Assembly (NCBI GenBank): GCA_030762895.1
Contig: CM061070.1
Coordinates: forward strand, 50,667,007 to 50,731,006
Direction of reading: 5' to 3'
From: Sophora flavescens
Lineage: Eukaryota > Streptophyta > Magnoliopsida > Fabales > Fabaceae
DNA: 64,000 nt
Shown here: positions 52,111 through 64,000 of the stretch, piece by piece
Numbering within the stretch: the first letter of the stretch is position 1
How the letters are laid out: every line of letters starts with the position of its first letter
The notes under the pieces: model-generated
The model's database searches: none
The model's input: only the letters and a program-made list of their open reading frames with translations
What the model was told of the DNA's origin: nothing
Translations under genes and position numbers: made by a program

Positions 52111-54539
52111 TATTCCCCCGTTCCAGTTAGGAAATAGCGGCACATATATTCAATCTGGACATATAGTCCTATCAATTTGGACACAAAGTCCTATAAAAGA
52201 TACATTGATCCACTCCGGATCTCAATGATCATCACCACCTGACACGTCTCTGTCATATACATTGATCCACTCTGATTCAATGCCATTTACATGACACAAG
52301 GGCCATTAAATGCATGAGAAAAACTTTTATTCTCGTTTGTTTTCTTTGTCGTAATAATATTTCCTCGTCGAAGCACAAAGCTTAACGACCATGCTTAATT
52401 CTTTTAATTAAGACTTTTCACTTAAAACAAATACAGGACACACAGTCCAAATCTTTTAATTCTCAACATAGGACATACAGTCCGAATGCTCAATCACGAT
52501 GCCCTTAAACCGATGCACCAGTTTTAGGCTCGCGGATATGGAACTCACACTGTCCACATCAATTTAGGACACACACAGTCCAAAAACAAAACTTGCAGGA
52601 CACTCCGTCCCATGACACAGATCCTTGATCTACGTGTCCATACAACACTAGAATCCCGACGTCTCGGTTCTAGGCTCATTTATCTGCTTATAAAACATTT
52701 TGCTCAGTGTAAAACAAAACCAAGCTTTGAAAATTCATCCAAGTTTAACGGAATACTTTCACTGAATAAAAACATTGTTACATAAATTCTTTTCTGTTAA
52801 AACGTTAATAAATTTCAAAAATCATTTATAATTTCCTTTGATTTCTAATTATTTCACTTTTAAGAAATAATTTCCAATAAAGGTCAACAAAACAAAAATT
52901 TTAATAAATAAAAAGATTAAATAAATAAATTTCGAAAATTTAAATAATTAAATATTTAATATAATATTAATTAAATAATATTAAATAACTAATATCACTT
53001 CTATGTCAGAAGTAATTGTTCGGACTGCTGTAAATATTATTTTTGGAACTTAATCACTTTAAATAACATTTTATAACAAAATTGAATTTATTATATAAAA
53101 ATTAGAGCCTGTGAAAAATTTCACGGTTTCGCCCTTACTATTGCTTATTTACACTGTTTTCACAAAATATTATTAAAATAATAATTGTTTTCATTTTTCT
53201 CAAAATCTCCCGAATTAATCCCTCTGATTAATTATCCAAGCTTATTAAGTTTTTATCCTTAATTAATTTTTTTAACACTGACCAATGTCAGGTTACTCAG
53301 TCTAACACTCAACAGCAGATAAATTCCAATCACTAAATGACATGGCATATATCAATTTATGACATGCATCACAATTATAATATAAACAAATAATCATAAT
53401 CATGTAAGTTCACAGATCACTTCAATTCAATTACTCAGATAAACATCACATCAATCTAGCAATTAATAGTAAACAGTATAATAAAATAAACTATTGCATA
53501 CATAAAATTAATACATGACTCCACAATTAAGCATGAGATTATCTCAACTCCTCAGGCATACCCCCTTACCTCTTGAAGACCACACTATATTTCTTGTTAA
53601 TTTTCTGATCCTGATCTGATTTTTCTCCGTCAGCATGACTCAGCTAACTCAGTTATTTCCTTCAAACGAATTACAACCAAAATAAATCAAATCAAACAAC
53701 AATTCAATTAGTTTATGAAGGTTAGGGTTCGGCTTCAACCCATTATCTAGGTTAGGAAAAATTAAAATTTGATTAACTTAAGGATTAATGATCCATAAGT
53801 TAATTATGCATGATTAATCACTTTAACCATGATTATGAACTAAGACATGAACTAAACTCATCTAGTTCTAAGAACTAGGGTTCGGATTTCCTCAAGCTCC
53901 ATAGGCTAGAAATTTTGAAATTTCATCAACTCTTGGATTAAATCAACATACAAAACTTAGGGTTTGATTCAAGTGTTACAAACAACTTTTGAATCACAAA
54001 ACCCTTAAGTACACAAATCTAGGGTTTCGGTTTTGATGAGATTAATAGGTTAAAGTTTGATTTTTTTGATCTTCTATATACTTGAATACAAGAACTAGCA
54101 AGATACAAAAGGATTGAATCATGAATCAAGTTATGAAAATGAAACAAAACCTAAAAACTCAAAGTTAACCTAGGTTCGGCCATAACCAGATTTCAAGGAA
54201 AGAAATTTCTCATGATCTTGTGCTTCTAGATGATGAAAATAGAGATGATTATAAGATCATAGCAATTGGTTTCATGTCAAAAGGATTTTTCTAGAATTAG
54301 TTATGAATTTTTGAATCTAGTTTCATGAACTTTGAACAAATGAAGAACATATGAATCTTAGCCATGAATCTATCAAAAGTTGTGAAGAGAAAGGATTTAA
54401 ATGACAAGAGAATAAGGTATTACCTCTTGTTGATCCAAGAAAACAAGATTTGGATGAGTTTCTTTTGAATTTTTCATATGGTGTTCTTATGGCAAAAGTA
54501 TGAACTTTGAAGAAGAAAGTCATGAAAATGGAAGAATGG

Positions 54540-54547
54540 TATTTATA
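54540..54547 (-). promoter_or_regulatory. TATA box, B 5' LTR
   Basis: Minus strand TATAAATA. If used, the genomic RNA would have a leader of about 3.9 kb before the primer site, containing the array and the acidic ORF. Confidence 0.75.
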
Positions 54548-54925
54548 TGAAGAAGACAACCAACTTAGGGAAGATGACACTATTGAAGCCGTGAGGATTG
54601 GGCAAGGTTTAGTCAACTTGTCCAATGGCATTTGTTAGAAATTGTCATAAAAAGACAAGGGCATTTTGGTTATTTCATAGGAAAATTTAATGTTGCCATA
54701 AATGTGCCATTATGGCCATTTATGATACGGATAAACTCGTCATAAATGCTCGTCAAGTCGGTCAATCCAACATCTCTGCTACGTTGCCGACTTCCCGATT
54801 CATCTGGCTCAAGCTCTTCCTAGAGACATCTCGACGTATATGTCCGCAACAAATATAATATTTTAATTTTTTTACCAAAATTTTCAAAACTTCCAGTATC
54901 GTAGTAAATACGATAAAAACATTTT

Positions 54926-55041
54926 TCATCTCGTTCACGACTCAAAATTAGGTCTTCTGAGAAGTAAACTTTTACTGTCAGTGAAAACGCAGACAGGGTT
55001 CCGTCTGAATTTTCAACCCAAAATTGCATCGTAACCCTAAG
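54926..55041 (-). promoter_or_regulatory. Conserved U3 block, B 5' LTR copy
   Basis: Same motifs as 45675-45790. Confidence 0.8.
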
Positions 55042-55289
55042 ATATAAAACATGATAGGAAAATAACAGTATTTTACCCAAAACAATTTTCTAAGTCTCGG
55101 ATAAAAATATATTTTTATATATTAATTACCGACACTAGAAAGCAGTGAAAATCGGGGTGTTACACAAAGGGTCTCACACCCGAACATCGTCGTTTTTAAA
55201 ATTTGAATGCATGAACACTTCATATTCGTCGTCTAAAACTTCGTACTTAATCTCATGAGATATCCCAAGCTCGTGATGAGTTGATCAGA

Positions 55290-55460
55290 CTCGATTGCCA
55301 CAGGCACACCGCCACAGGCATGCCCATCGCACACTGTCCAACATCGTGGCACAGTGATAACCTCGTAGATGGGGTCTCATTGTCCAAACCCCGGGCACAA
55401 TGAGGAACATCGTAGCATGATATACTTGACGCCGCAAGATAATCACTCGTAGAATCACAG
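55290..55460 (-). repeat. Degenerate short repeats in solo LTR D
   Basis: Loosely repeated CACA.TG..CAACATCGT and GCCACAGGCA units at the place where the other families carry their arrays. Confidence 0.45.
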
Positions 55461-57564
55461 CACGTCTGCCATATGCATGCAAGAAAACATTTTGTTCTCG
55501 ACACTTTTCTTTGTGTTATATCTTTCTTTGTCAAAGCTCTCAAAAGCTTTAGACCAACCATAATTTAAACGTCTTTAAAACCTTCATTAAAACACAGGAC
55601 CCCCAAGTCCGAGTGCTCAATCACGAACCCTAGACTGATGCCTCAGGCTTAGGTTCGTGGCAGTAGAAAACATCTAAAATGTTTTAACCTCTTTAAGTAG
55701 ATACCCAATCTACAACACAACAACCTTAATACCCCGACGTCTCGGTTATTAAGTTCTATATCATCTTTTAAGTCATTAAGTAAAACTCATTCACCGTAAT
55801 TTCTTTCTACTTGTAATTCTTTTATAAAACGTCAAATCGTTTAGAACTCTTTTACTGAAACTTCAACTTTTTAAATCAATTCAGATTAAATTTCTTCTCA
55901 AAATAAGTACTGTTGTTTTTAAACTTTCACTGTAAATAATTTCAAAACTTGCCGTCGTTTATCATTTTCCAAAAAAAGTGTTCTTAAAGTCAAACTTTGA
56001 CTTTTATAATATTTTATTATATTATATTATTATTTTTATTTTATTTTTTATTTTTATTTTTATATATTATTTTCGAATATTAATTTCACAAAATAACTTT
56101 TTATAATATTACATAATTTCTTGCGTAAAAATCAGCAGTACTAAAAAAATTTCACGGTTACGCTCTCACCATGACTCCTAAATTACTTTTACACTAATAA
56201 ATCATTAAAATAATAATATTTCTCAAAACTCATTATTTTTCCAAAATAATATTTTCCACCTCTATTATATTCCAACATTTCCCATAAAACATTGAATATA
56301 ATTCTTCATAGCTTATTAAATCTTTTATCTAATTAACCGGTTGTGCACTGACCACTGTCAGGCCTCACAAACAACATCCAACATCATCAAAATTATATCA
56401 CCAGGCAGATCATGCATCATAACAATATAAGATACTACTGCAGATAATTAAATAAATTATAAGCAGAGAAACAACCAATACACAGATAAACAGCTAGAGA
56501 CACATAGACAAATAAAACAAACCAGATACCACAACCACATAAACAAATGTATACAAACCACAAACATGGACATATGGTCATCCGAATAATCCGTCAGGTA
56601 ACCCCTCTTACCTCTCGAAGATCCACAGCAAGTTGAATTAAATTCGTCGGAAGCCGGAAACTCACGTACACCGCTTTATACTTAATCTTCAACCATTACA
56701 ATCAAACGATCACAATTCAAGAAACTAAAAATATCCAAAACCCTACTACATGGTCACGGCCTCTAGGGTTTTTGACTAACTAAAATTCCTAATCATGATT
56801 AAGTCATGGATTAATGATCCTTGATTAACCTAAATCATAGATTAGTTACTAAACAACTAAGTTTCAAACTCAAAACTTCCTAACTCTTTTATAAAAGGAT
56901 TCGGCCTCAACATGTTTATAGGGCTAGGGTTCTTAGTTTAATAAGCCAACTTGGATTTATAAGGCATACATACTAAGAGTTTGATTAACAAGATCATTAA
57001 GGAAAACTATAAACAAAAACTTAACAAATCTAACTACCTAGGGTTTTGGTCAACATAGGGATTTTTGAGTAAAGATTTTCATTTTAAGAAACTAACATGG
57101 ATTAGAATGTGTAGATATACATGTCATATAGAATACATGATCATACATAACAACACATGAACAAAACTCTACCAAACCTACTTTACTAGATTCGGTCAAG
57201 GCTAGGTTTTTAAGAAAGAAATTTTTTATTACATCATGCTCTTGGATTTAGATAATATACATGATATCAAGAAGATAGAAAGTAGTTTCATCATCATTAG
57301 ATTTTTCTAGAATTTATTATGACTTTTCAAAGTTCTAGGGTTAGAAACTTTAAAATGATGAACAACTATACTATAAACCTTGAATCAAGAAACTTGCTAA
57401 AGAACATAGGTATGATTAAGAATGAAGATTTGAATTTACCTCTTGAAGATCAATGACAAAGGAAATCCAAGAAACTTGCTTCACAAACTTATCACTAAAG
57501 AACTTATGAACTTAGGGTTTTGAACAAAAAGACATTAGAAACTAAGTGAAAAGTGAGAGTATGG

Positions 57565-57572
57565 TATTTATA
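57565..57572 (-). promoter_or_regulatory. TATA box, solo LTR D
   Basis: Minus strand TATAAATA in the same context as TE-F (CTCTATAAATACC). Confidence 0.75.
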
Positions 57573-58439
57573 GAGATAGTGGCGCCATCTTGAGAAGGAT
57601 CTAGATGATGATGAGTTGTCTTGCTAAAAGGATTAAAATGTAAATACTTCCTAGGGACCATTTTTCAAAGATTCCAAAAGTTCAAGTACTATTTTGCAAA
57701 TTGTCAATAAAGTGTCATGATGATGATTTGCCACAATAAATGTGGTCTTGTCTTGATGACTTTTGGGCTGATTTTTGTCATAGATATTTTAAGACAAATC
57801 AAGAAGGTTTGAGAAGATTAAAGAATGATGTAGAACAAAGTGGAAGAATGTAGAATAATGTGGAAGACGGTTGAACATTCTAGAATTTTCTTGACTCATC
57901 CATCAACAAATGAGGGCAGCCATCAATCCCTCATGGGCTTGCGCATGGGCTTGGTAATTTTGGGCTTGGATTCATTTTTGTGGGGTCCACTTAAAGATTT
58001 AAGCATTAAGCTTAACATAGGAAACTTGTATGGTTCCAAATGGGCTTCATGAAATTTAATTCATGTGTAAGAAATTTGGGCCTCAAATCCACGGTCCTCT
58101 ATGAATTTGGAACAAGGATTCTAGCCCAATTCACTTGGAAAAACATAGAAACTAACTTAGGGACAAAAAGGTAATTAACAGAAAGTTCAGGGACTTAAAC
58201 TAAAATTCAGGAATTGTCACTATAACCCTATAGAACCTTCTAGACTTAAAAGTATGATTCATCCTCATGAATCATCTCAAAATCCTAAGATAAACCCTCT
58301 ATCGGCTCTTAGAAACTCCAAAATCCCCTCCGTCGTCTACTCGATTACGTGTGTCGCCCGAAAAACGTAAATTATTTTATTTTTTTTTGAAATAAATCTA
58401 AAATTACAGAATTGTAGGAAATAAAATAAAAATATTAAG

Positions 58440-58556
58440 TCTTTCGTTCACGAATTAAAATTAGGTCTTTTGAGCAGTATTATTATACTGTCAATGGAAT
58501 TCGCGGGCCGGGTTTCACCTGACTTTCCAACCTAAATTTTAATCGTAGCTTCCTAC
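58440..58556 (-). promoter_or_regulatory. Conserved U3 block, solo LTR D copy
   Basis: TE-F-like version of the block, with GAAGCTACGATTAAAATTT and GACCTAATTTTAATTCGTGAA. Confidence 0.65.
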
Positions 58557-58684
58557 ATTCAAGTAGGATTGAGTAGTAAACTCCGTTTATTTAAAATAAT
58601 TTTCTAAAACTCAAATAAATTTATAAACATATTTACATGTATTACTGTTATTTAAAACAGTGAAATACTGGGTGTTACAGAACT

Positions 58685-61532
58685 ACTACTATTAATACCA
58701 AGTTTTAAACTAAGATTCTGACTTCTTTTACAGTATACACATCAGTTCCTATCCAAAATTCTATGTTGTATTTTCAGTCGCCTCATTTGTCTTATTGCTA
58801 CTCCCTAACATAATTCATCCCTATGTCGTTCTCTTTTCATCCTCGAAATTTTCTACCACTAGATTATATCCACTATTCATGACGTTGAATTCTTAGTTCC
58901 TTCCTCATGAAGAGAAAAATTAAAACTTAATCAATCCAATTCTCAATCACTAGTCCATTAGAAAAACTTCCCTCCACACATCTAACTCCTATAGTCATTA
59001 CCAAGATAAAACTAACTTTACTCCAACATACGTCAACTTACTACTCAAGGTATACATCTGTAGTCTTAGTCCCTCTGAACATAATCTACTTTTCCAGATT
59101 CTATCAAAATCTCATACCTCAAGTCTCTGATCAAAACATCATAGTCTTAGTTTCCTTTGAACATATTCTACCACTCCAAAGTTATATCATAATCATACAT
59201 TTCAATCTTAAAGAACATGATTACACTTCTTCATGCAACTATAACCAAAAAGATATCACTTCGGTTTGAATCATCTAAAACCACAAATCTTGAAATTCTC
59301 TAACAACTTAGTTTTACTCAAGAACTCCTCTTTACTGCTCCTGTTCAGCTTAGGGAAACTACTATAGACATTTCTATATAAATCTTCAAACTCATAAAAT
59401 CAATCTTAATCATGGATATTGATCATTACCCTAGATTCCTATAACAGTATTTTGCCTCAATCAATATTTGAGTTATAATAATCACCTCACTTGCTATTAT
59501 TGATCTTAAAGATTCACATCTTACTAGCCACAACTATACCACAACAAAATTCCCATCATTTCTTGTCTATCCTGCTAAAGGGATGATCCTAATTAGATAC
59601 TACACTCACTCCCCAACCAACTTGCGAAAGATCGGATCATTTTTCTCAACCGTCCCCTCGAGTTGGGGTGATCCGTTGAACTCAATTCTAAACTTGGTCT
59701 TCAACACTTAGATCGGATTTTCACGACGACATTGATAGACTTCGGGTCTTCATTATTGAAAAGAAACTTGAAGATATTTCATGAAGTTTGATCAGTCATC
59801 TGATACCCATGTCGGTTAGCTTATCCACTGCATAGTGGATCTTGACAGGTAAGGAGGATGTTGACTTCGTCAGTCTGTCCACGATCCCTCGAACAAAACG
59901 AATCTCTTAAAGGTCTTCGATAAATTTATAACGAAATCCATCGCCACACTAACTTCTTGATAAGCAATGTCTCAAGCATCAAGTTATCTCTCTTTCACTG
60001 TACTCTAATAACTCTGACATCCTGTGTGAATTAGATTCCTACCCTCATGACTCATGAGGTAGGTTACATGTTAATGACATTTGCGAGAATGCGTAGGGTA
60101 AAATTGATCAAGGATGACAAATCCTTTTGAAATACAATAAGGCATGGTCTTGGAAATTATGGAAGGAAACTTTCAAGAAAAGAAGTTTCTTGATTTCACT
60201 TTCACAAAAGCTTAGGGAAGAATTTCATCAATTTGAATGATACAGGAACATCTCGTATGGAAAAAGATTCTTCAATTAGGTTCGTGGATGTAAAAATACA
60301 TGGCCAATACACATTTACAAACATGAATATAATAGAGTTGCTCCTTCCATTAGAATTTCCTCGGATAGTTTTAACTCTAAGAGTATTCAACGTACTATAA
60401 GACGTTCGTCAAAGGATGATTTTAAAGGGAATTCAGTCTAACAAATTGGACTGGGTCACATTTACCAAAAGTAAAAGTGACTAGCATGAGTTTCATCAAG
60501 AAACTTTTGTTACTAAGAAATTATTTGGGTCATAACTCAAGAAACAGTTATAACCAACTTAGGAGTCCCGATGGACTTCAAACCAGCTCAGAAAAGTTTG
60601 TTTGACACACGCGAACTTGATCACTATGATTTATTGATAAAATCATAGGGACTAGAGGAACAATTGTCAACGGACACATTTATAAAGAATCAAATAGTAC
60701 AGTGAAGAGTTTTTCTTAAACATGAGACACTCATTCTAAGAGTGGAAGTTCGGATTGGCTTGTTTAACTTCGAACAAGTATAAAGGTTTTTTTCTAAACA
60801 TGCTTAATCCGGTTCGTTGCCGTTTTCCATATTCTTCTCTGAACTGTGTACAATAACCGACGACTTAGCCCATCTCTCAGTCAGGCGAATAGTTGGTCTG
60901 TTCTCGTAAGATGAGTCAACGGCTCCAAAATCTTAGATATTTCCTTGATGCCCCTTTAAAATAACCGGTTAGCTTAACAAACTACGGATTTTAATTATCG
61001 TCTGCGGTCACTTTCACAAAAGTGATGCTTCATCCTTATGAGCAACACTGATACTCCCCACGGGACACACTTGGTCCAACAACTGTTCTGACATCAGATC
61101 CCCCTTTTAGTTGAGTCATCTAACTAGACTAACTTTGGAGGCGACCTCCCACACGAAGCGATGGGGATGAGATTGCATCTAGGAATTAGATCAATCGAAA
61201 ACTCAATATGCTTTGTAGGGACAAACCTGGAACATTCTCAGGGAATATTCCTGGAAAATTTTCCACAACGGGTACCTCATTCAAATGTCTGACACCATCC
61301 CAAAAGGATAAACAAACGTGTCAACATGAATCAACGTACCATTTACTAATCATGAGTTCTCATAAGGTCTCAACCAAAATAGAACCCATCAAAACACACC
61401 TACTGGTGCGTCAACACACATTGTTTCGGCAAAGAAACAATTCAAGCAATAACCATACAGAGATCACAACAAAAACATAATGGACCTATTCCCCAAGTTC
61501 CCGAAAGACTCGACCATCTCTGATACCACCAA
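58685..61532 (-). pseudogene. TE-C internal region: worn pol and protease remnants
   Basis: No open frame survives, but DNA similarity to TE-B pol is visible in order on the minus strand. An integrase core stretch lies at about 59810-59945 (matches TE-B 46850-46985). Late RT/RNase H-junction and RT pieces follow at 60835-61035, then the GAPVLL region of RT at 61050-61100 and the protease-RT linker near 61200-61270. Gag is not recognisable. 58685-58960 is 3' untranslated sequence similar to 40525-40789. Confidence 0.65.
61517..61528 (-). promoter_or_regulatory. TE-C primer binding site (iMet type, one mismatch)
   Basis: Minus strand TGGTATCAGAGA, last base changed from C, four bases from the 5' LTR. 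Confidence 0.85.
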
Positions 61533-61935
61533 TGTAACACCCCCCTTGGCCATTACCTACTAATCACATGCGGAAATAAATTGAAAGGAAAGTTTACAGG
61601 TTACTTTGGGAAAAACTTCTATTATTTTCATAAGTCTGAAAATATGGGGGTAAATTGTTTTCTTTTCTGCGAAGTACTTAAAAAAAAAAGTGCACAACAC
61701 CATAGTACAAACTATATCATACTCACCAACATACATAGACTGATTTTATTCAAAAAAGAACTCTTCAATAATGTACGGATTTCTCTTGAAAATCCTTCAT
61801 TATTCACAACAGAATTTCAAAAAGGTTCTCAGACCACATAAACCGACTTTCTCAAAATATACAACCCAAAGAAAGATCCTAAGCTGGTCCTTCTAATAGA
61901 CATCTACAGGAAGGAACTCCGTAGTTCTCACCATA

Positions 61936-62053
61936 TTAATCATCACCAACCTCTTCAAGAATTCGGGAATTAACATTCCCAAGTGAGGTCACAAAAATTT
62001 CGGCACCACTTGCTCTCGTGTACCAAGGCACCTCAACAAAGAACCAGGGAAAC
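61936..62053 (-). CDS. LTR short ORF exon of TE-C (5' LTR)
   Basis: Same frame as 36133-36250 (PWFFVEVPWYTRASGAE..., ending SRILEEVGDD) with a few substitutions and no stop. Confidence 0.3.
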
Positions 62054-62854
62054 CTGATATATTGTAAGGGTGAGATACCAATATATGGATTAATTAGGAT
62101 AACTACATGCGCACACACAAAACAACTTGCATAAGTAATATTCATACTCAACTGAAGATTTCACAAATAAACATAACATTCAATAATCATTGTCGTTTTT
62201 GAAAAATGCATGACACTTCTATATTCAACATCTATCTTAATCTACAGAGATCCCAACTTCGGTTTTAAGAAATGAGCTGATCAGGCTCGATTGCCAAAAA
62301 GGCACAACGTCACAACGTCCATTGGTTTTGTACGTTAAGGTTCAAAGTTCCAACTATTTAAGTACGTAACTTGGTAGGACACGAGCTCCAACCATCATCG
62401 TACGTAGTTCACAAGAACATCCAATGATAGTTGTACATAACTCGGCCTATAAAATATCACTAATATTCGAGCTCCAGAAATAGTCGTACATAGCCCGGCC
62501 TTTCTAAAACACAATGTATCACTTAACATGTATGGGTACCTTGTTCATAACACGTTGGACAATACACAGGACACCATGTTCTACAACACATGGCACGTCT
62601 GCCAAATAATGCATGTAAAAACATTTTTATTTTCGCAGCTTTTCTTTGTGTTTCATTCTTTCCCTATCGAGGCTCGAGGCTCACGACCACCCATGAATTT
62701 TCGATGTTTTAAAACTTTCATTGTCAACACAGGACATTTTAGCCCGAGTTTCCAATCACAACAGTCCTAGACCTGTGCACTAGTGTTAGACTTTGTGGTC
62801 GTAGAAAAACAATTTTCACCCCTTTTCCTCTGTTCACCACATTTTTATCACAAC

Positions 62855-63050
62855 GTTTATAGGACACACAGTCCACAACAATGGATATAGGACACGCAGT
62901 CCATAACAACGTGTATAGGACACACAGTCCATAACAACGTGTATAGGACACACAGTCCACAACAACTTATATAGGACACACAGTCCATTACAATGTGTAT
63001 AGGACACACAGTCCACAATAGCGTATATAGGACACATAGTCCACAACATC
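62855..63050 (-). repeat. GGACACACAGTCC hairpin array (C 5' LTR), about 6-7 units
   Basis: Same units as 37026-37190, with at least one more unit here. Confidence 0.85.
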
Positions 63051-64000
63051 GCGATACGGATCATAGATCCATGTGTTTTAAATCTCTAGTAGCCCGACGT
63101 CTCAGTTACTAGGTTCACTTTTCAACGTTATTTTTCGTTCAGTGAAAAACAAATACAAAACCAAAATTTTCCGTAACTTATCCAAGTTATCGGACATTTT
63201 CTTTTTGAATAAAATCCTTTAAAGAAAACTTTCCCTTTGAAAGTCTTTTGTTTAAAAATTAAGTTTTTGGAAAAATCCATTCTATTTCCAAAATCCAAAT
63301 TGTATTTTAAAAATCTTCTTTTTCCTATAAACAGTTGAAACTTTCAAAAAGTTTCTTTTAAAATTCCAAAATAAATTTTTGCTTTCTTCAAACATTAAAA
63401 AAATTGATTTTCTTTTAGTGTAAAATCATTTGATTTTCCTCCATAAAAATTGTTTTTATTTCTAAAAATTTTCACCAAACATTAGAATTATTTTACTTCC
63501 TCTTTCATCAAAACCTTGTTAAAAGGAATCTTTACTTGTGATTTTCTTTGTAAATGTTTTCTTAAAGCTTTTATCTTGTATTATTAATTGAGCTCTAACC
63601 AATGGTTAGGCTTTTCATGAAATCAACCAAACATTCTCATAACAGATATAACATACATCATCTAATTCACATATATTCTTAAATAATCAGTCCAACATAC
63701 AAATTTTAAACATGTTATTCAATCAAATAAACCACTTAAATTATCACCTCAAAACATTAAACCAATCACCTTAAGACAAAAACAAACAACATATAGTTAT
63801 CAGACCAAGCAAAAAACATAAGCCACCAATCAAAACTCAGCAAACACACATAAAATCAATCACAAACAACATGTAGTTATCATAAAGAGCATTCCTCAAG
63901 CAGTCTCCCCTTACCTGATTCAACGGGTAGAAAAAGTCTTTGTTTTCGTGTTGCCCGGAGCGAACTTCATTTGCCCACAGCGTGCCGCAAGTCTAAGAAT

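Larger units (their letters stand above)
41382..55164 (-). mobile_element. TE-B: full-length Tekay/Del-like chromovirus element (13,783 bp)
   Basis: Two LTRs of about 4.5 kb, iMet-type primer site, gag, protease, RT, RNase H, integrase (HHCC and DD35E), chromodomain-like tail and polypurine tract, with a perfect 5-bp target duplication CAAAG. The LTRs look nearly alike throughout, so the insertion is among the younger events. Even so gag and pol carry a stop and frame breaks. Long LTRs and a C-terminal chromodomain fit the Tekay/Del lineage. Confidence 0.97.
50662..55164 (-). repeat. TE-B 5' LTR (4,503 bp)
   Basis: On the + strand from TGCGACACCCCC to CGGGGTGTTACA; matches the 3' LTR closely. 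Confidence 0.96.
40790..58679 (-). mobile_element. Solo LTR D, interrupted by TE-B
   Basis: Pieces 40790-41381 and 55165-58679 form one LTR of about 4.1 kb, on the + strand TGTGACACCCTAACTC to CTGGGTGTTACA, flanked by GAACT. The part 56760-58679 resembles the TE-F LTR, while 40790-41381 plus 55165-56700 resembles the TE-C type. It holds donor-like GAGGTAAGAGG (minus, about 56603-56614), TATA (57565) and a U3 block (58440-58556). Confidence 0.8.
35734..64000 (-). mobile_element. TE-C: old Tekay-like retrotransposon, runs past the window
   Basis: 3' LTR 35734-39877, internal region in two pieces around solo LTR D (39878-40789 and 58680-61532), 5' LTR from 61533 on. The LTRs match over the visible part. 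The internal region keeps only worn pol and protease traces and no gag. It interrupts the PMD pseudogene. The right target duplication (expected near CATAT, as at 35729-35733) is outside the window. Confidence 0.88.
61533..64000 (-). repeat. TE-C 5' LTR (3' part, cut by the window end)
   Basis: On the + strand starts TGTAACACCCCCCTTGG and follows the 3' LTR (35734 on) with scattered differences. The U3 and promoter are beyond the window. A donor-like site lies at about 63907-63916. Confidence 0.9.

Noticed and set aside
57840..58052. 70-aa plus-strand frame
   Set aside because: Antisense within the U3/leader of solo LTR D; the equivalent region in F is not open.
1..64000. tRNA or rRNA genes
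   Set aside because: None seen by eye; tRNA-like strings are primer binding sites. A dedicated tRNA scan was not possible.

Overview
The window is repeat-rich DNA from a plant nuclear genome. It is AT-rich and made almost entirely of nested Ty3/gypsy LTR retrotransposons, with no intact host gene. The signs are iMet-type primer sites (TGGTATCAGAGC), an Asp-type primer site (TGGCGCCGTTGCCGGGGA), very long LTRs (about 3.8-4.5 kb), gag-pol with a chromodomain-like tail of the Del/Tekay chromovirus type, CACTA transposon ends and a plant-mobile-domain pseudogene. A eudicot, perhaps a legume, is my guess; the species cannot be read from the sequence.

Names used here, left to right. 1-1538: two CACTA-type transposon ends, sitting inside the 5' LTR of TE-A. 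TE-A (+, to 9325) is a decayed Tekay-like element that lost most of its integrase. 9326-10319: end of an older LTR (TE-H), probably the target of TE-A. 10320-14986 and 32659-32880: TE-E1 (+), a 5' LTR plus degenerate internal fragments. Its pol remnant is split by a solo LTR of the same family, E2 (14992-32653, target duplication GACAC). E2 is split by TE-F (-, 15870-30336, GAAAC/TAAAC), a gag-only element. The 5' LTR of TE-F is split by TE-G (+, 22703-27942, TCGTG), an Athila-like element without pol. 33780-34569: an LTR of a further element (TE-I, -). Beside it lies an antisense plant-mobile-domain pseudogene (34910-35733), cut by TE-C. TE-C (-, 35734 to beyond 64000) is an old Tekay-like element; a solo LTR, D (40790-58679, GAACT), lies inside it. 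Inside D lies TE-B (-, 41382-55164, CAAAG), the only element with both LTRs, gag, protease, RT, RNase H, integrase and chromodomain.

The most interesting signal is a shared cassette in the long LTRs of the Tekay-like families. In element orientation it runs: a conserved U3 block of about 110 bp; a TATA box; a leader with GGCCGAA motifs; a splice-donor-like site; a short tandem array of hairpin-forming units, different in sequence in each family; a splice-acceptor-like site; and a small ORF, acidic in most families. In TE-A and TE-B this ORF is about 170 residues long and clearly homologous at protein level although the surrounding DNA has diverged. This suggests that the long leader encodes a selected accessory product, which I cannot match to a known protein. 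TE-A, B, C and D also share a box just upstream of the acceptor.

TE-B carries frameshifts and a stop in gag and pol although its LTRs look nearly alike. TE-F keeps an uninterrupted gag but no pol. TE-G keeps only a coiled-coil gag-like ORF. Any recent mobility of these elements would have depended on enzymes from other copies.
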